The notes below the pieces were generated by a model. The model had not been told where the DNA came from. It saw only the letters and a program-made list of their open reading frames with translations, and made no database searches. Position numbers and translations under genes: made by a program. From positions 1,984,001 through 2,048,000 of the forward strand of contig CBDDPL010000004.1 in the NCBI GenBank assembly GCA_965232285.1: a DNA stretch of 64,000 bases. The letters run 5' to 3'. Shown in pieces: positions 40,973 through 49,838 of this stretch. Source of the DNA: Denitrobaculum sp965232285 (lineage in GTDB: Bacteria > Pseudomonadota > Alphaproteobacteria > Kiloniellales > Kiloniellaceae). Position 1 is the stretch's first letter; the number at the start of each line of letters is the position of its first letter.

Positions 40973-43780
40973 TCAGGCATCGGGTCCGTTGGAGGGATCA
41001 TCCTCGACTTGATCGCCCGGATCAACGGAATCCTGGGATTCCCCCTCTTCGGACACAGCCTCATCCTCCTCCGGATCCTCGCCATCATCCGAAAGCCGGG
41101 TGACGGAGACGACTTTCTCCTCGTCGGCCACGTCGAGCACCTTCACCCCGCGGGTCGAGCGGCCGGCAATCCTGATACCATCGACCGGGCAGCGAATCAG
41201 CTTGCCGCCATCAGTCACCATCACCAGTTGATCCTCGGCTTCGACAGGGAAGACGGCAGCCACGGCCGTGGATTTTCCGCCGGAACGGGTGAGATCCAGG
41301 TTGGCGATGCCCTGCCCGCCGCGTTTGGTGATGCGGTATTCATAGGCCGAAGAGCGCTTGCCGACACCGTCTTCGGCAATCGAGAGGATGAAATCCTCGG
41401 AGGCCGCCATTTCATCGATACGCTCTGCCGAGAGTTCGACTTCCTGCTGACCGTTTTCCTCGCCATTGCCGCCGTTCTCGGCCCGGCGCTGCGCCGTTGC
41501 ATAGCGCAGGTAGCTGTCGCGCTCTTCGGTGGAAAACTCCGTATGGCGCAGGATCGACATGGAGATGACGGTATCGCCCTTGGCCAACTGAATACCCCGG
41601 ACACCAACGGAGGTGCGACCGGAGAAGACCCGCACATCATTGACCGGAAAACGGATGCACTTCCCGCGTGCCGTGGCCAGCAGGACGTGATCGCTCTCCA
41701 AGCAGGTCTGAACATTGACCAGATGCGCGCCCTCTTCTTCGAAGCGCATGGCGATCTTGCCGTTGGCCATCACGCGGGTGAAGTCCGAGAGCTTGTTGCG
41801 CCGGACGCCGCCGGTCGAGGTGGAGAACATGACATACATGTCGCCCCAGGCGGCTTCGTCCTCGGGCAGCGGCATCATGGTGGTGATGGTCTCGCCCTCC
41901 TGCAACGGCAGGAGGTTGATCAGCGCCTTGCCGCGCGACTGCGGCGAGCCGAACGGCAGGCGGTAGACCTTCATCTTGTAGACCATGCCGCGCGACGAGA
42001 AGAACAGCACCGGCGTATGGGTGTTGCAGACGAAGACCTGGCTGACGAAATCCTCATCCCGGGTCGCCATGCCCGCCCGGCCTTTGCCGCCGCGGCGCTG
42101 CGCCCGGTAGGTGTTCAGCGGCACACGCTTGATGTAACCGCCATGGCTGACGGTCACCACCATATCTTCGCGCTGGATCAGGTCTTCATCGTCGTGATCG
42201 TAACCGCCCTCGGCTATCAGCGTGCGCCGCGGGGTCGCGAAGCGCGCCTTCATATCGCCGAGTTCGTCGCGCATGACGCCCAGCAGACGCTCGCGCGATT
42301 CCAGAATCTCCAGGAAATTCTTGATCTCGGCCGCGATCTCGCCCAGTTCCCCGGCGATCTTTTCGCGCTCCAGGCCGGTCAGGCGCTGCAGGCGCAGCTC
42401 CAGGATGGCGCGAGCCTGGATCTCCGACAGCCGATAGGTGCCGCTTTCGGAAACACCCCTACCCGGCTCGTCGATCAGCTTGATCAACGGCTCCACGTCC
42501 GACGCCGGCCAGTCGCGCGCCATCAGTTGCTCGCGGGCCACGTTGGGGTCAGGCGCGGCACGGATCAGGCGGATGATCTCATCGATGTTGGCGACGGCGA
42601 TGGCCAGACCCGCCAAGACATGGGCCCGGTCTCGCGCTTTGCCGAGCTCGAAGATCGTCCGGCGGGTGATCACCTCCTCGCGGAAGGCAACGAAGGCAGC
42701 AATGATCGCCTTGAGGTCCAGTAACTCGGGGCGGCCGCCGTTCAGCGCCAGCATGTTGGCGCCGAAGGAGGTCTGAAGCGAACTGTGGCGGTAGAGCTGA
42801 TTGAGAACGACCTCCGCTTCGAAGTCGCGTTTGATCTCAATGACCACCCGGACGCCGTGGCGGTCGCTTTCGTCACGCAGGTCGGCAATACCTTCAACGG
42901 TCTTTTCGCGCACCAGTTCGGCAATACGCTCGAGCATGCGCGACTTGTTCACCTGATAGGGCACTTCCGAGACGATGATCGCCTGCCGATCTTTGCGGAT
43001 CTCCTCGATCGAGGTGGCGGCGCGCATGGGAATGGAGCCGCGCCCGGTGTGATAGGCATCGCGAATGCCCTTGCGGCCTAGGATGACACCTCCGGTCGGG
43101 AAGTCGGGTCCGGGGACGATCTCGTTCAACTGCTCGATCGAGATCTCCGGGTCGTCGACATAAGCCAGACAGGCGTCGATCACTTCACCCAGGTTGTGCG
43201 GCGGAATGTTCGTCGCCATGCCGACCGCGATACCGCCGGCACCGTTGACCAGCAGGTTCGGATAGCGGGCCGGCAGCACGGAGGGTTCGCGCGTGGTTTC
43301 GTCGTAGTTGTCCTGAAAGTCGACCGTATCCCGGTCGATATCTTCCAGCAGGGCATCACTGGCGACCCGGGCCAATCGGGCCTCTGTGTAACGCATCGCC
43401 GCCGGCGGATCACCGTCCATCGAGCCGAAATTGCCCTGCCCGTCGATCAGCATAAGACGCATGGAGAAGTCCTGCGCCATGCGGACCATGGCATCATAGA
43501 TCGCGGAATCACCGTGGGGGTGATACTGACCCATGACATCACCGACCACGCGGGCGGACTTACGATAGGTGCGGTTCCAGTCGTAACCGGCTTCCTTCAT
43601 GGCGTAGAGGATGCGCCTGTGCACGGGTTTCAGTCCGTCGCGCACATCGGGCAGCGCGCGCGAAACGATGACGCTCATCGCATAGTCGAGATACGAGCGC
43701 CGCATCTCTTCTTCGATGGTGACGGGAGTGATGTCGAAGCCGGAAGGGGAGCCTGAAGACGGCGGTGTACTGGAACTCAA
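40973..43780 (-). CDS. gyrA: DNA gyrase subunit A
   Basis: A 935-residue type IIA topoisomerase subunit. The catalytic Tyr is Y131 in AAMRYTEARL. The quinolone-resistance region reads GDSAIYDAM with S92 and D96 (E. coli Ser83/Asp87 equivalents), the sensitive-type residues. The GyrA box QRRGGKG is present and the six-blade beta-pinwheel follows. The C-terminus is acidic (EEDEAVSEEGESQDSVDPGDQVEDDPSN). An insert with EEKNGQQE-like acidic sequence (AENGGNGEENGQQEVELS) lies within the pinwheel. Confidence 0.97.
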   Translation of the reverse strand: MSSSTPPSSGSPSGFDITPVTIEEEMRRSYLDYAMSVIVSRALPDVRDGLKPVHRRILYAMKEAGYDWNRTYRKSARVVGDVMGQYHPHGDSAIYDAMVRMAQDFSMRLMLIDGQGNFGSMDGDPPAAMRYTEARLARVASDALLEDIDRDTVDFQDNYDETTREPSVLPARYPNLLVNGAGGIAVGMATNIPPHNLGEVIDACLAYVDDPEISIEQLNEIVPGPDFPTGGVILGRKGIRDAYHTGRGSIPMRAATSIEEIRKDRQAIIVSEVPYQVNKSRMLERIAELVREKTVEGIADLRDESDRHGVRVVIEIKRDFEAEVVLNQLYRHSSLQTSFGANMLALNGGRPELLDLKAIIAAFVAFREEVITRRTIFELGKARDRAHVLAGLAIAVANIDEIIRLIRAAPDPNVAREQLMARDWPASDVEPLIKLIDEPGRGVSESGTYRLSEIQARAILELRLQRLTGLEREKIAGELGEIAAEIKNFLEILESRERLLGVMRDELGDMKARFATPRRTLIAEGGYDHDDEDLIQREDMVVTVSHGGYIKRVPLNTYRAQRRGGKGRAGMATRDEDFVSQVFVCNTHTPVLFFSSRGMVYKMKVYRLPFGSPQSRGKALINLLPLQEGETITTMMPLPEDEAAWGDMYVMFSTSTGGVRRNKLSDFTRVMANGKIAMRFEEEGAHLVNVQTCLESDHVLLATARGKCIRFPVNDVRVFSGRTSVGVRGIQLAKGDTVISMSILRHTEFSTEERDSYLRYATAQRRAENGGNGEENGQQEVELSAERIDEMAASEDFILSIAEDGVGKRSSAYEYRITKRGGQGIANLDLTRSGGKSTAVAAVFPVEAEDQLVMVTDGGKLIRCPVDGIRIAGRSTRGVKVLDVADEEKVVSVTRLSDDGEDPEEDEAVSEEGESQDSVDPGDQVEDDPSNGPDA

Positions 43781-44250
43781 AAAACTGTCCTGTCGCGCTG
43801 CTGTGAAAGATTTTTCCTTGAGGCCGACGCCAAAGAGCGAATCGCCGGGAAGCGATCGTCAGCCTGAACAATATGTAGCAAAATTCCCCTATAGGAACAA
43901 CAAATTGCAGAGGTTGAAACACCCCTCTAAAACGCCATTAACCGACTGAAAAGAATAATATTTTTTTTCGTCTCGCTGGCATCGCGTCACAAAAGCGAAA
44001 TCACTGGCACAGAAGCGGGAAACGAGCGCCGTTTTTCTGCCATCCAAAACGGTCAGGGGCGTTCTTTTCAAACGGGGTCCTGGCCCGAAACCTTGTTAAG
44101 CGTTGATACACTTTATGCGGGTATATTAGAAAAAATACTCGACTTTTCGCTCGCACGAGCTCCAACGGCCGCCTGCGAGAGGGGTATGGTTAAAGAGCTT
44201 AAGTTCAAAGGATTTTCCTTAAAAGTTCTTAAACTTCTCAGGAACTAGAA
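43781..44250. other. divergent control region between gyrA and the ligand-binding-protein gene
   Basis: 470 bases with no gene visible. It is relatively A/T-rich, with a run of eight T near 43962. It must hold the gyrA promoter (left) and the promoter of the binding-protein/kinase operon (right). TTAAG/CTTAA-type repeats cluster at 44198-44236 just before the latter start. Confidence 0.5.
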
Positions 44251-45465
44251 TTGAACACCGGAAAGCTTCACGAAATTGACAGCCTCATGACTAAACTTTC
44301 TTTTTCCATTTTATTTGCCGCAGCCGCTCTGCTTGCAGAACCGCTGACGGCTTCCGCCAACAAACCCATTATCGTCGGGATGGACGCCGACATGTCGTCC
44401 GGCGCGGCGGTCTCGGGTGAAGCCATCAAACGCGGTGTGCAAATCGCGATCGACGAGATCAACGCGCGCGGCGGTGTGCTTGGCAGTCAGCTTGAACTGC
44501 TGGTGATGGACCACCGCGGCAATCCGGCGCGCGGCAAGGACAACATCGAGGAACTCAGCGCAATCGACGGTATCGTCGCCGTCGTCGGCGGGATCCACAC
44601 TCCCGTCGCGCTGGCCGAACTCGACCTGATCCATCAGAACGAGTTGATCTACCTGGGCGCCTGGGCGGCGGGAACGCCGGTGGTGGATAACGGACGCGAT
44701 CCCAATTTTGTCTTCCGGGTCTCGGTGCGCGATCAGTATGCCGGCGAGTTCCTGCTGTCCGCAGCGGTCGAACGGGGGCATGCGGCCCCCTGCCTCCTGC
44801 TGGAGGAGACCGGCTGGGGCCGCTCCAACGAGCGCGCTTTCAAGGCTGCCGCGGAGAAGTTTTCCACCTCTGTTGTCGATATTCAGTGGTTCAACTGGGG
44901 CGTTTCCGATCTGACCGAACATCTGCGGCTGTTCAAGGAGCGGGGATGCGACGTGGTCATGCTGGTTGCCAACCCGCGCGAAGGCGCGGTTGCGGTCCGC
45001 TCCATGCTGTCGCTGGATCTGGCACAGCGCTTGCCGATCATTTCGCACTGGGGCATCACCGGCGGCGACTTCGGTGCCGCCGTGGGTCAGGACTTCTCAG
45101 AGGTCGATTTGATCTTCCTGCAGACCTACTCCTTCATCAATCCGACGCATCCGGAGCGCGCCGAGCCTCTGATCAGGAGCTATCTCGAGCGCTTCGACGA
45201 CGTCACTTCCGTGGAGGAGATTCCCGCACCGGTCGGCACCGCGCATGCTTACGACCTGATCCACCTGCTGGCCATGGCTCTGGAGCAGGCGGGAACCACC
45301 GACCGGATGAAGGTCCGCAACGCGCTGGAGAACCTGCCCGAGTACCAGGGACTTATTCGCGACTATTCACCGGCCTTCACCGCTGGGCGGCATGATGCGC
45401 TCGATGCCGGTGATTTCTCCCTCGCGCGCTTCGGTGACGACGGCGCCATCATACCTGTCGAATAG
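44251..45465 (+). CDS. periplasmic ligand-binding protein (Leu/Ile/Val-binding type), probable sensor partner
   Basis: A 404-residue type I periplasmic-binding-fold protein (Peripla_BP_6). The signal peptide is SFSILFAAAALLAEPLTASA. Then come IIVGMDADMSSGAAVSGEAIKRGVQIAIDEINARGGVLG, VAVVGGIHTPVALAEL, VFRVSVRDQYAGEFLL and PVGTAHAYDLIHLLAMAL. TTG at 44251 has AGGA 7 bases upstream; ATG at 44287 (MTKLSFS) has no good site but gives a tidier signal peptide. No ABC permease or ATPase gene is near; instead a hybrid kinase follows 27 bases later, so this protein probably presents a ligand to that kinase. Confidence 0.9.
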   Translation: MNTGKLHEIDSLMTKLSFSILFAAAALLAEPLTASANKPIIVGMDADMSSGAAVSGEAIKRGVQIAIDEINARGGVLGSQLELLVMDHRGNPARGKDNIEELSAIDGIVAVVGGIHTPVALAELDLIHQNELIYLGAWAAGTPVVDNGRDPNFVFRVSVRDQYAGEFLLSAAVERGHAAPCLLLEETGWGRSNERAFKAAAEKFSTSVVDIQWFNWGVSDLTEHLRLFKERGCDVVMLVANPREGAVAVRSMLSLDLAQRLPIISHWGITGGDFGAAVGQDFSEVDLIFLQTYSFINPTHPERAEPLIRSYLERFDDVTSVEEIPAPVGTAHAYDLIHLLAMALEQAGTTDRMKVRNALENLPEYQGLIRDYSPAFTAGRHDALDAGDFSLARFGDDGAIIPVE

Positions 45466-45492
45466 AACCTCAGAAGCAGGGTCCACAGCCAT

Positions 45493-48400
45493 ATGTCGGA
45501 GAAGAAGCGGTCGCAGGGCATCCTGAGCTACATCGCGCTGCGCGTCATGGTGCCGATGGTGATCGCGCTCGGTCTGGCTGCCGTGCTCACGATCGACGAG
45601 ATTGACGAGACCAACGTCACCTTCGTGGAGGAGCAGCTCGCGACTCAGTCGCTGCATACCTCCGAGATTCTGGCCGTCAGGCTCGAGAACCTGGTGGATG
45701 CCGTCAACGCCTTGGCGGCCAATGACATTATCGGCAACGGGCTGGTCGACGAAACGAACCGGCACACTTACCTGCCAACCTTTTTCGCGTCGCTGCGCCT
45801 GCCGGGAAGCCAGAAGAACAACATCATTCTGGCCGACTACAAGGGACGGCCCATTGCCTCCACCAAGGGCAAGGTCAGCTTCAAGGGTGCGGACTGGGTC
45901 ACAACCGTCATGTCCGGCGACTCGGTCCTTTCAATCGATCCACAATCCCTGATCGTTGCGGTCCCGGTGCTGAACAACGGCATGCCGGAGGGGATGCTGG
46001 TCACGGTCTATGACGCAGAAGGCCTTGTCGAAACACTGGACTTTCCCTCGCTATCCAGACTGAGTGCGGTCGTGGACATCAGTTCCGGACGCGTCATCTA
46101 CTCCACCGTTGAGGATTTCGCGAAACAGGGAGCCACCGATCCGGGCCGCGACGTCAAGGGCTGGGTACAGAGCCGCAGCTTCGTCAACAGTCATGGCCAG
46201 TCGCGCAGCTTCGGCAGCAACCTGATTGTCGTGACCGGCGAATTGACGAGTGAAGCCTTCGCCGTCTCCAACGAAGTCAGCAAGGTCGTGCTTTTTGCCT
46301 TCACGGCTGCGGGTCTCGCATTGCTGATCGCCACGGCGCTTGTGACCTCCCTGGTGCGCCAGCCGCTTGTCAGCCTCATCAAAACGGTCAAGAGCATCAG
46401 TTCAGGCGCGTCGTTGCATGAGCGCGCCCAGGTCTCCGGCGCCAAGGAATTCCGGCAGCTCAGCCGCGCCTTTAACGGCATGCTCGAGCGGATCGCCGAA
46501 TCCACGGCGTCGAAGGAACAGGCCGAGCAGGCCAATAAAGCCAAATCCGAATTCCTGGCCACCATGAGTCACGAGATTCGCACGCCGATGAACGGTGTGA
46601 TCGGCATGACCGGCCTGCTGCTGGAAAGCAAGCTGGAGCAGGAGCAACGAAAGTACGCAGAGACCATTCGAGACTCTGGCGAGGCCCTGCTGGCCATTAT
46701 CAACGATATCCTTGATTTCTCTAAGCTCGAAGCCGGTAAGGTGGAGCTGGAGTTCGTCGACTTCGCGCCGGTTGCCGTGGTCGAATCCGTGACCGATCTG
46801 GTCGCACAGCGGGCAATCGCGAACGGCAACGAAATTCAGTCCTACATCGACCCTTCGGTGCCCGGCGCCGTCCGCTCCGACGTTGCACGCATCCGGCAGA
46901 TCTTGCTCAACCTTGCCGGCAACGCCAGCAAATTCACCAAGAATGGCTCCATTTCGGTTTCCTGCAGTCTGGATGAAACCTCGACCCCTGAAGAAGCAAT
47001 CCTTCGCTTTTCGGTCGCCGACACGGGTATCGGCATCGCCAAGGATGCGCAGGGCAAACTGTTCGAGAAATTCAGTCAGGCTGACGCTTCCACGACCCGG
47101 AAGTTCGGTGGTACGGGACTTGGTCTCGCGATCTGCCGGCAACTGGTTCAATTGATGGGCGGTGACATCGGTGTCGAGAGTAAACCGGGAGAAGGCAGCG
47201 TTTTCAGCTTTACCCTGCCGGTCGAACCCGCGAGTGGAGAGGTCAAGTCCGCTGGCCCCGTGTCCCCGAAGGATGATCTTAAAGGGAAGAAAGCCCTGAT
47301 CGTCGACGATTCGGAGATGAACGTCCTGATCATGGAGAAGCAGCTTCAGTCCTGGGGCATGAAAACCATCTCGACGCTGGACCCGAAACAGGCGGTCGGC
47401 CTGCTCCGGACGGAGGCCGATCGGGGCGAGCCCGTGGATATCGCATTCCTCGACTACATGATGCCTGACATCGATGGGGAACAGTTGATCAAGATGATCA
47501 GATCTGTCCCTGCCTTCACCGACTTGAAGGTCATCCTGGCGACCTCCGGCATGGCGGCCCGCAAGCTGAGCGAGCTTCAGGCCATGGGTTTCAACACCCG
47601 CCTGGTCAAACCGGTAAAGCAGTCCGACCTCTTCGATTCGATCAGCACCGCCCTGTTCCAGGAGAAAAACACCGAAGCCGCGACGGCTACCAAACCGAGG
47701 CCGACCGAAGGCATGACCGCTGTGGTGCCGGGTCGCATTCTGGTGGCCGAGGACAACGCGGTGAACCAGATCGTGGCAGTAAAGATGCTGGAGTCCATGG
47801 GACACAGCGCGGACGTGGCGGCAAACGGGCGCGAAGCACTCAACGCGGTTCAGAAACTGCCCTACGACCTCATCCTGATGGATATGCAGATGCCGGAAAT
47901 GGACGGTCTGCAGGCGACCCAGGAGATTCGCGCTCTGCCTGGCGAAGTCTCCAAGATTCCGATCGTCGCGCTGACCGCCAATGCCGTGCAGGGTGATCAG
48001 GAGCGCTGCCTCGAAGCCGGAATGAACGACTACATCAGCAAGCCGGTGGAGAAACAGGCTCTTTTCAACATCCTTGAAGACTATCTCTCCCGAAGCCGTC
48101 CCGCAGCGAAGGAAGCATCCGACGCGGAGGAGGACGTGCTGCCAGGTCCCCTGGTCAAGCAGGATCGGTTACAGGCGCTCTGCGACGAAATCGGCGTGGC
48201 TTCGCTGGAGATTATCCTCTCCTCCTACACCGACGACAGCCAGCGCCTGATGGGCGAGATCCGGGACCTGACCGACCATGCGGACATCGAAAGCCTCAAA
48301 AAGAAGCTGGAGTCGCTTCAAGGCAGCTCCGCCAACGTCGGCTTGGAAATCCTGTCAGACCTCTGTGACGAAGCGCTTTCCACGCTTCAGAGCAGCCTGA

Positions 48401-48504
48401 CGGCTTTTGAAACCAAGACACTGGCACGCCTTGACGATGTCCATGGCCGCTCCTGCAGCGAGATCATGGACTGGATCGACGAGGCCAAGCGGAAATCGGC
48501 GTAA
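45493..48504 (+). CDS. hybrid sensor histidine kinase with two receiver domains and degenerate Hpt
   Basis: A 1003-residue protein. TM1 is about 14-33, a periplasmic double-Cache-like sensor spans 35-262, TM2 about 263-287, then HAMP. HisKA has H360 (TMSHEIRTPMNGV). HATPase has N-box NLAGNASKF, DTGIGI and GTGLGLAI. REC1 (about 598-715) has D654 (AFLDYMMPD) and REC2 (about 745-865) has D797 (LILMDMQMPE). The C-terminal helical part has KLESLQGSSANVG, clearly the Hpt motif HSLKGSS but with E940 where the phospho-accepting His should be. Output must therefore pass through a separate Hpt or another route. It is co-transcribed with the ligand-binding protein. Confidence 0.93.
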   Translation: MSEKKRSQGILSYIALRVMVPMVIALGLAAVLTIDEIDETNVTFVEEQLATQSLHTSEILAVRLENLVDAVNALAANDIIGNGLVDETNRHTYLPTFFASLRLPGSQKNNIILADYKGRPIASTKGKVSFKGADWVTTVMSGDSVLSIDPQSLIVAVPVLNNGMPEGMLVTVYDAEGLVETLDFPSLSRLSAVVDISSGRVIYSTVEDFAKQGATDPGRDVKGWVQSRSFVNSHGQSRSFGSNLIVVTGELTSEAFAVSNEVSKVVLFAFTAAGLALLIATALVTSLVRQPLVSLIKTVKSISSGASLHERAQVSGAKEFRQLSRAFNGMLERIAESTASKEQAEQANKAKSEFLATMSHEIRTPMNGVIGMTGLLLESKLEQEQRKYAETIRDSGEALLAIINDILDFSKLEAGKVELEFVDFAPVAVVESVTDLVAQRAIANGNEIQSYIDPSVPGAVRSDVARIRQILLNLAGNASKFTKNGSISVSCSLDETSTPEEAILRFSVADTGIGIAKDAQGKLFEKFSQADASTTRKFGGTGLGLAICRQLVQLMGGDIGVESKPGEGSVFSFTLPVEPASGEVKSAGPVSPKDDLKGKKALIVDDSEMNVLIMEKQLQSWGMKTISTLDPKQAVGLLRTEADRGEPVDIAFLDYMMPDIDGEQLIKMIRSVPAFTDLKVILATSGMAARKLSELQAMGFNTRLVKPVKQSDLFDSISTALFQEKNTEAATATKPRPTEGMTAVVPGRILVAEDNAVNQIVAVKMLESMGHSADVAANGREALNAVQKLPYDLILMDMQMPEMDGLQATQEIRALPGEVSKIPIVALTANAVQGDQERCLEAGMNDYISKPVEKQALFNILEDYLSRSRPAAKEASDAEEDVLPGPLVKQDRLQALCDEIGVASLEIILSSYTDDSQRLMGEIRDLTDHADIESLKKKLESLQGSSANVGLEILSDLCDEALSTLQSSLTAFETKTLARLDDVHGRSCSEIMDWIDEAKRKSA

Positions 48505-48521
48505 AGCCGGGGTTCTTTGCG

Positions 48522-48596
48522 TCCGGACCATTTCGTCTCCGGACCACTTCCTGCCCGGATCACTTCCTATTCGGGTCACTTCCTATTCGGGGCGCG
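48522..48596. repeat. 16-17-base tandem repeat, about 4.5 copies
   Basis: Successive units read TCCGGACCATTTCGTC, TCCGGACCACTTCCTGC, CCGGATCACTTCCTAT, TCGGGTCACTTCCTAT and a partial TCGGGGCG. It fills the gap between the kinase stop and the convergent acetyltransferase stop. It is non-coding. Confidence 0.8.
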
Positions 48597-49046
48597 TCAG
48601 CCGAAACGCATATCTACGTGCAGAATGCCGGCGTCGTCATAGGGTTCGCCTGGAATCCGCTCGAACCCCAGACTCCCATAGAAAGCTTCCTGATCGATCT
48701 GCGCTGAAAGACTGACCGTTGTCTCGGGATAGAGCCTGCGGGCTTCTGCCAAAGCCGCTTCCATCATGACCCGGCCCAGCCCCTGCCCGCGCGCGCTTTT
48801 CCTCAGGACCACACGCGAGACCGTGACCTCGTTGCGGCCATGATGATCGGGACCTCGCAGGCGCAGGTAACCTGCAAGGTCTCCATTGATCCTGAACAAA
48901 AGGTGACGCGCCTGGCGATCAAGCCCGTCAATATCTGGAAAGAGGGACTGCTGCTCGACCACGAAGACTTCACTGCGCAGTTGCAGCAGGTCGTAGAGCT
49001 GATCCTTGTCGAGATCCTCGAAACTGGCCCAGAGGGTTTCCTGCAC
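48597..49046 (-). CDS. elaA: ElaA-like GNAT acetyltransferase
   Basis: A 149-residue GNAT protein. FEDLDKDQLYDLLQLRSEVFVVEQQSLFPDIDGLDRQARHLL is the ElaA signature start, VSRVVLRKSARGQGLGRVMMEAAL holds the acetyl-CoA pyrophosphate loop (RGQGLG), and YGSLGFERIPGEPYDDAGILHVDM closes it. The substrate is unknown. It is downstream of ssb on the same strand with a 14-base gap. Confidence 0.9.
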   Translation of the reverse strand: MQETLWASFEDLDKDQLYDLLQLRSEVFVVEQQSLFPDIDGLDRQARHLLFRINGDLAGYLRLRGPDHHGRNEVTVSRVVLRKSARGQGLGRVMMEAALAEARRLYPETTVSLSAQIDQEAFYGSLGFERIPGEPYDDAGILHVDMRFG

Positions 49047-49060
49047 CGAAAGCTCTGCCT

Positions 49061-49603
49061 CTAGAAGGGAATCTCGTCGTCCAGATCACCGCCGGAGGGG
49101 CCTGAACCGCCGCCGCCGAAGCCGCCGCCACCCTGCGAGCCGCCGCCCTGGTTGCCGCCGCTGAAGCCGCCACCATAGCTGCCGCCACTCTGACCGCCGC
49201 CGTAGTTTCCGCCGCCGCCCTGGCCTCCACCGAAGTCACCGCCACCTTCGCTCCGGCCGTCCAGCATGGTCAGTTCACCGCGATAGCGCTGCAGCACGAC
49301 CTCGGTGGTGTATTTTTCCATGCCCTGCTGATCGGTCCACTTGCGGGTCTGCAGTTGTCCTTCGAGGTAGACCTTGGAGCCCTTGCGCAGGAACTTTTCC
49401 ACGACATCAACCAGACGGTCGTTGAAAATCACCACCCGGTGCCATTCGGTGCGCTCGCGCCGTTCGCCCGAGTTGCGGTCGCGCCAGGTCTCCGAGGTTG
49501 CAACCGAGAGATTGGCGATTTTCGTGCCGTCCTGCGTGCTGCGGATCTCCGGATCGCGTCCGAGATTACCGACGAGAATGACTTTGTTTACGCTTCCGGC
49601 CAT
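49061..49603 (-). CDS. ssb: single-stranded DNA-binding protein
   Basis: A 180-residue SSB. The OB domain (about 1-115) starts VNKVILVGNLGRDPEIRSTQDGTKIANLSVATSE. A long Gly/Ser-rich linker with GGG repeats follows, and the acidic tail DDEIPF recruits partner proteins. It is divergent from uvrA, a common arrangement; the 235-base gap holds both promoters, and I did not find a clear LexA box there. Confidence 0.96.
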   Translation of the reverse strand: MAGSVNKVILVGNLGRDPEIRSTQDGTKIANLSVATSETWRDRNSGERRERTEWHRVVIFNDRLVDVVEKFLRKGSKVYLEGQLQTRKWTDQQGMEKYTTEVVLQRYRGELTMLDGRSEGGGDFGGGQGGGGNYGGGQSGGSYGGGFSGGNQGGGSQGGGGFGGGGSGPSGGDLDDEIPF

Positions 49604-49838
49604 GCCGTTCTTCCCTGTATTTTCAAAATTTGGATAGCAAATCGACTGCTGTCGAGACTCGGCGGGACTTTAACGATAAGGTGCCCGCGCTGCACTGCTT
49701 TTGTTACGCCTTGGCGTCATCTCCCAAGATTAGCAAATTCATTGCCGTCTCTCCATATTCATGTTTTGTTCCCTCTGTCAATGTGCCTCGAGTCGGACCA
49801 GTTGATATGCTTGCCAGTGAGTTTGATTGCGGTAAACC

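Noticed and set aside
49604..49838. Possible LexA/SOS box between ssb and uvrA
   Set aside because: A single GTTC is present but no second half-site lies at the expected 7-base spacing.
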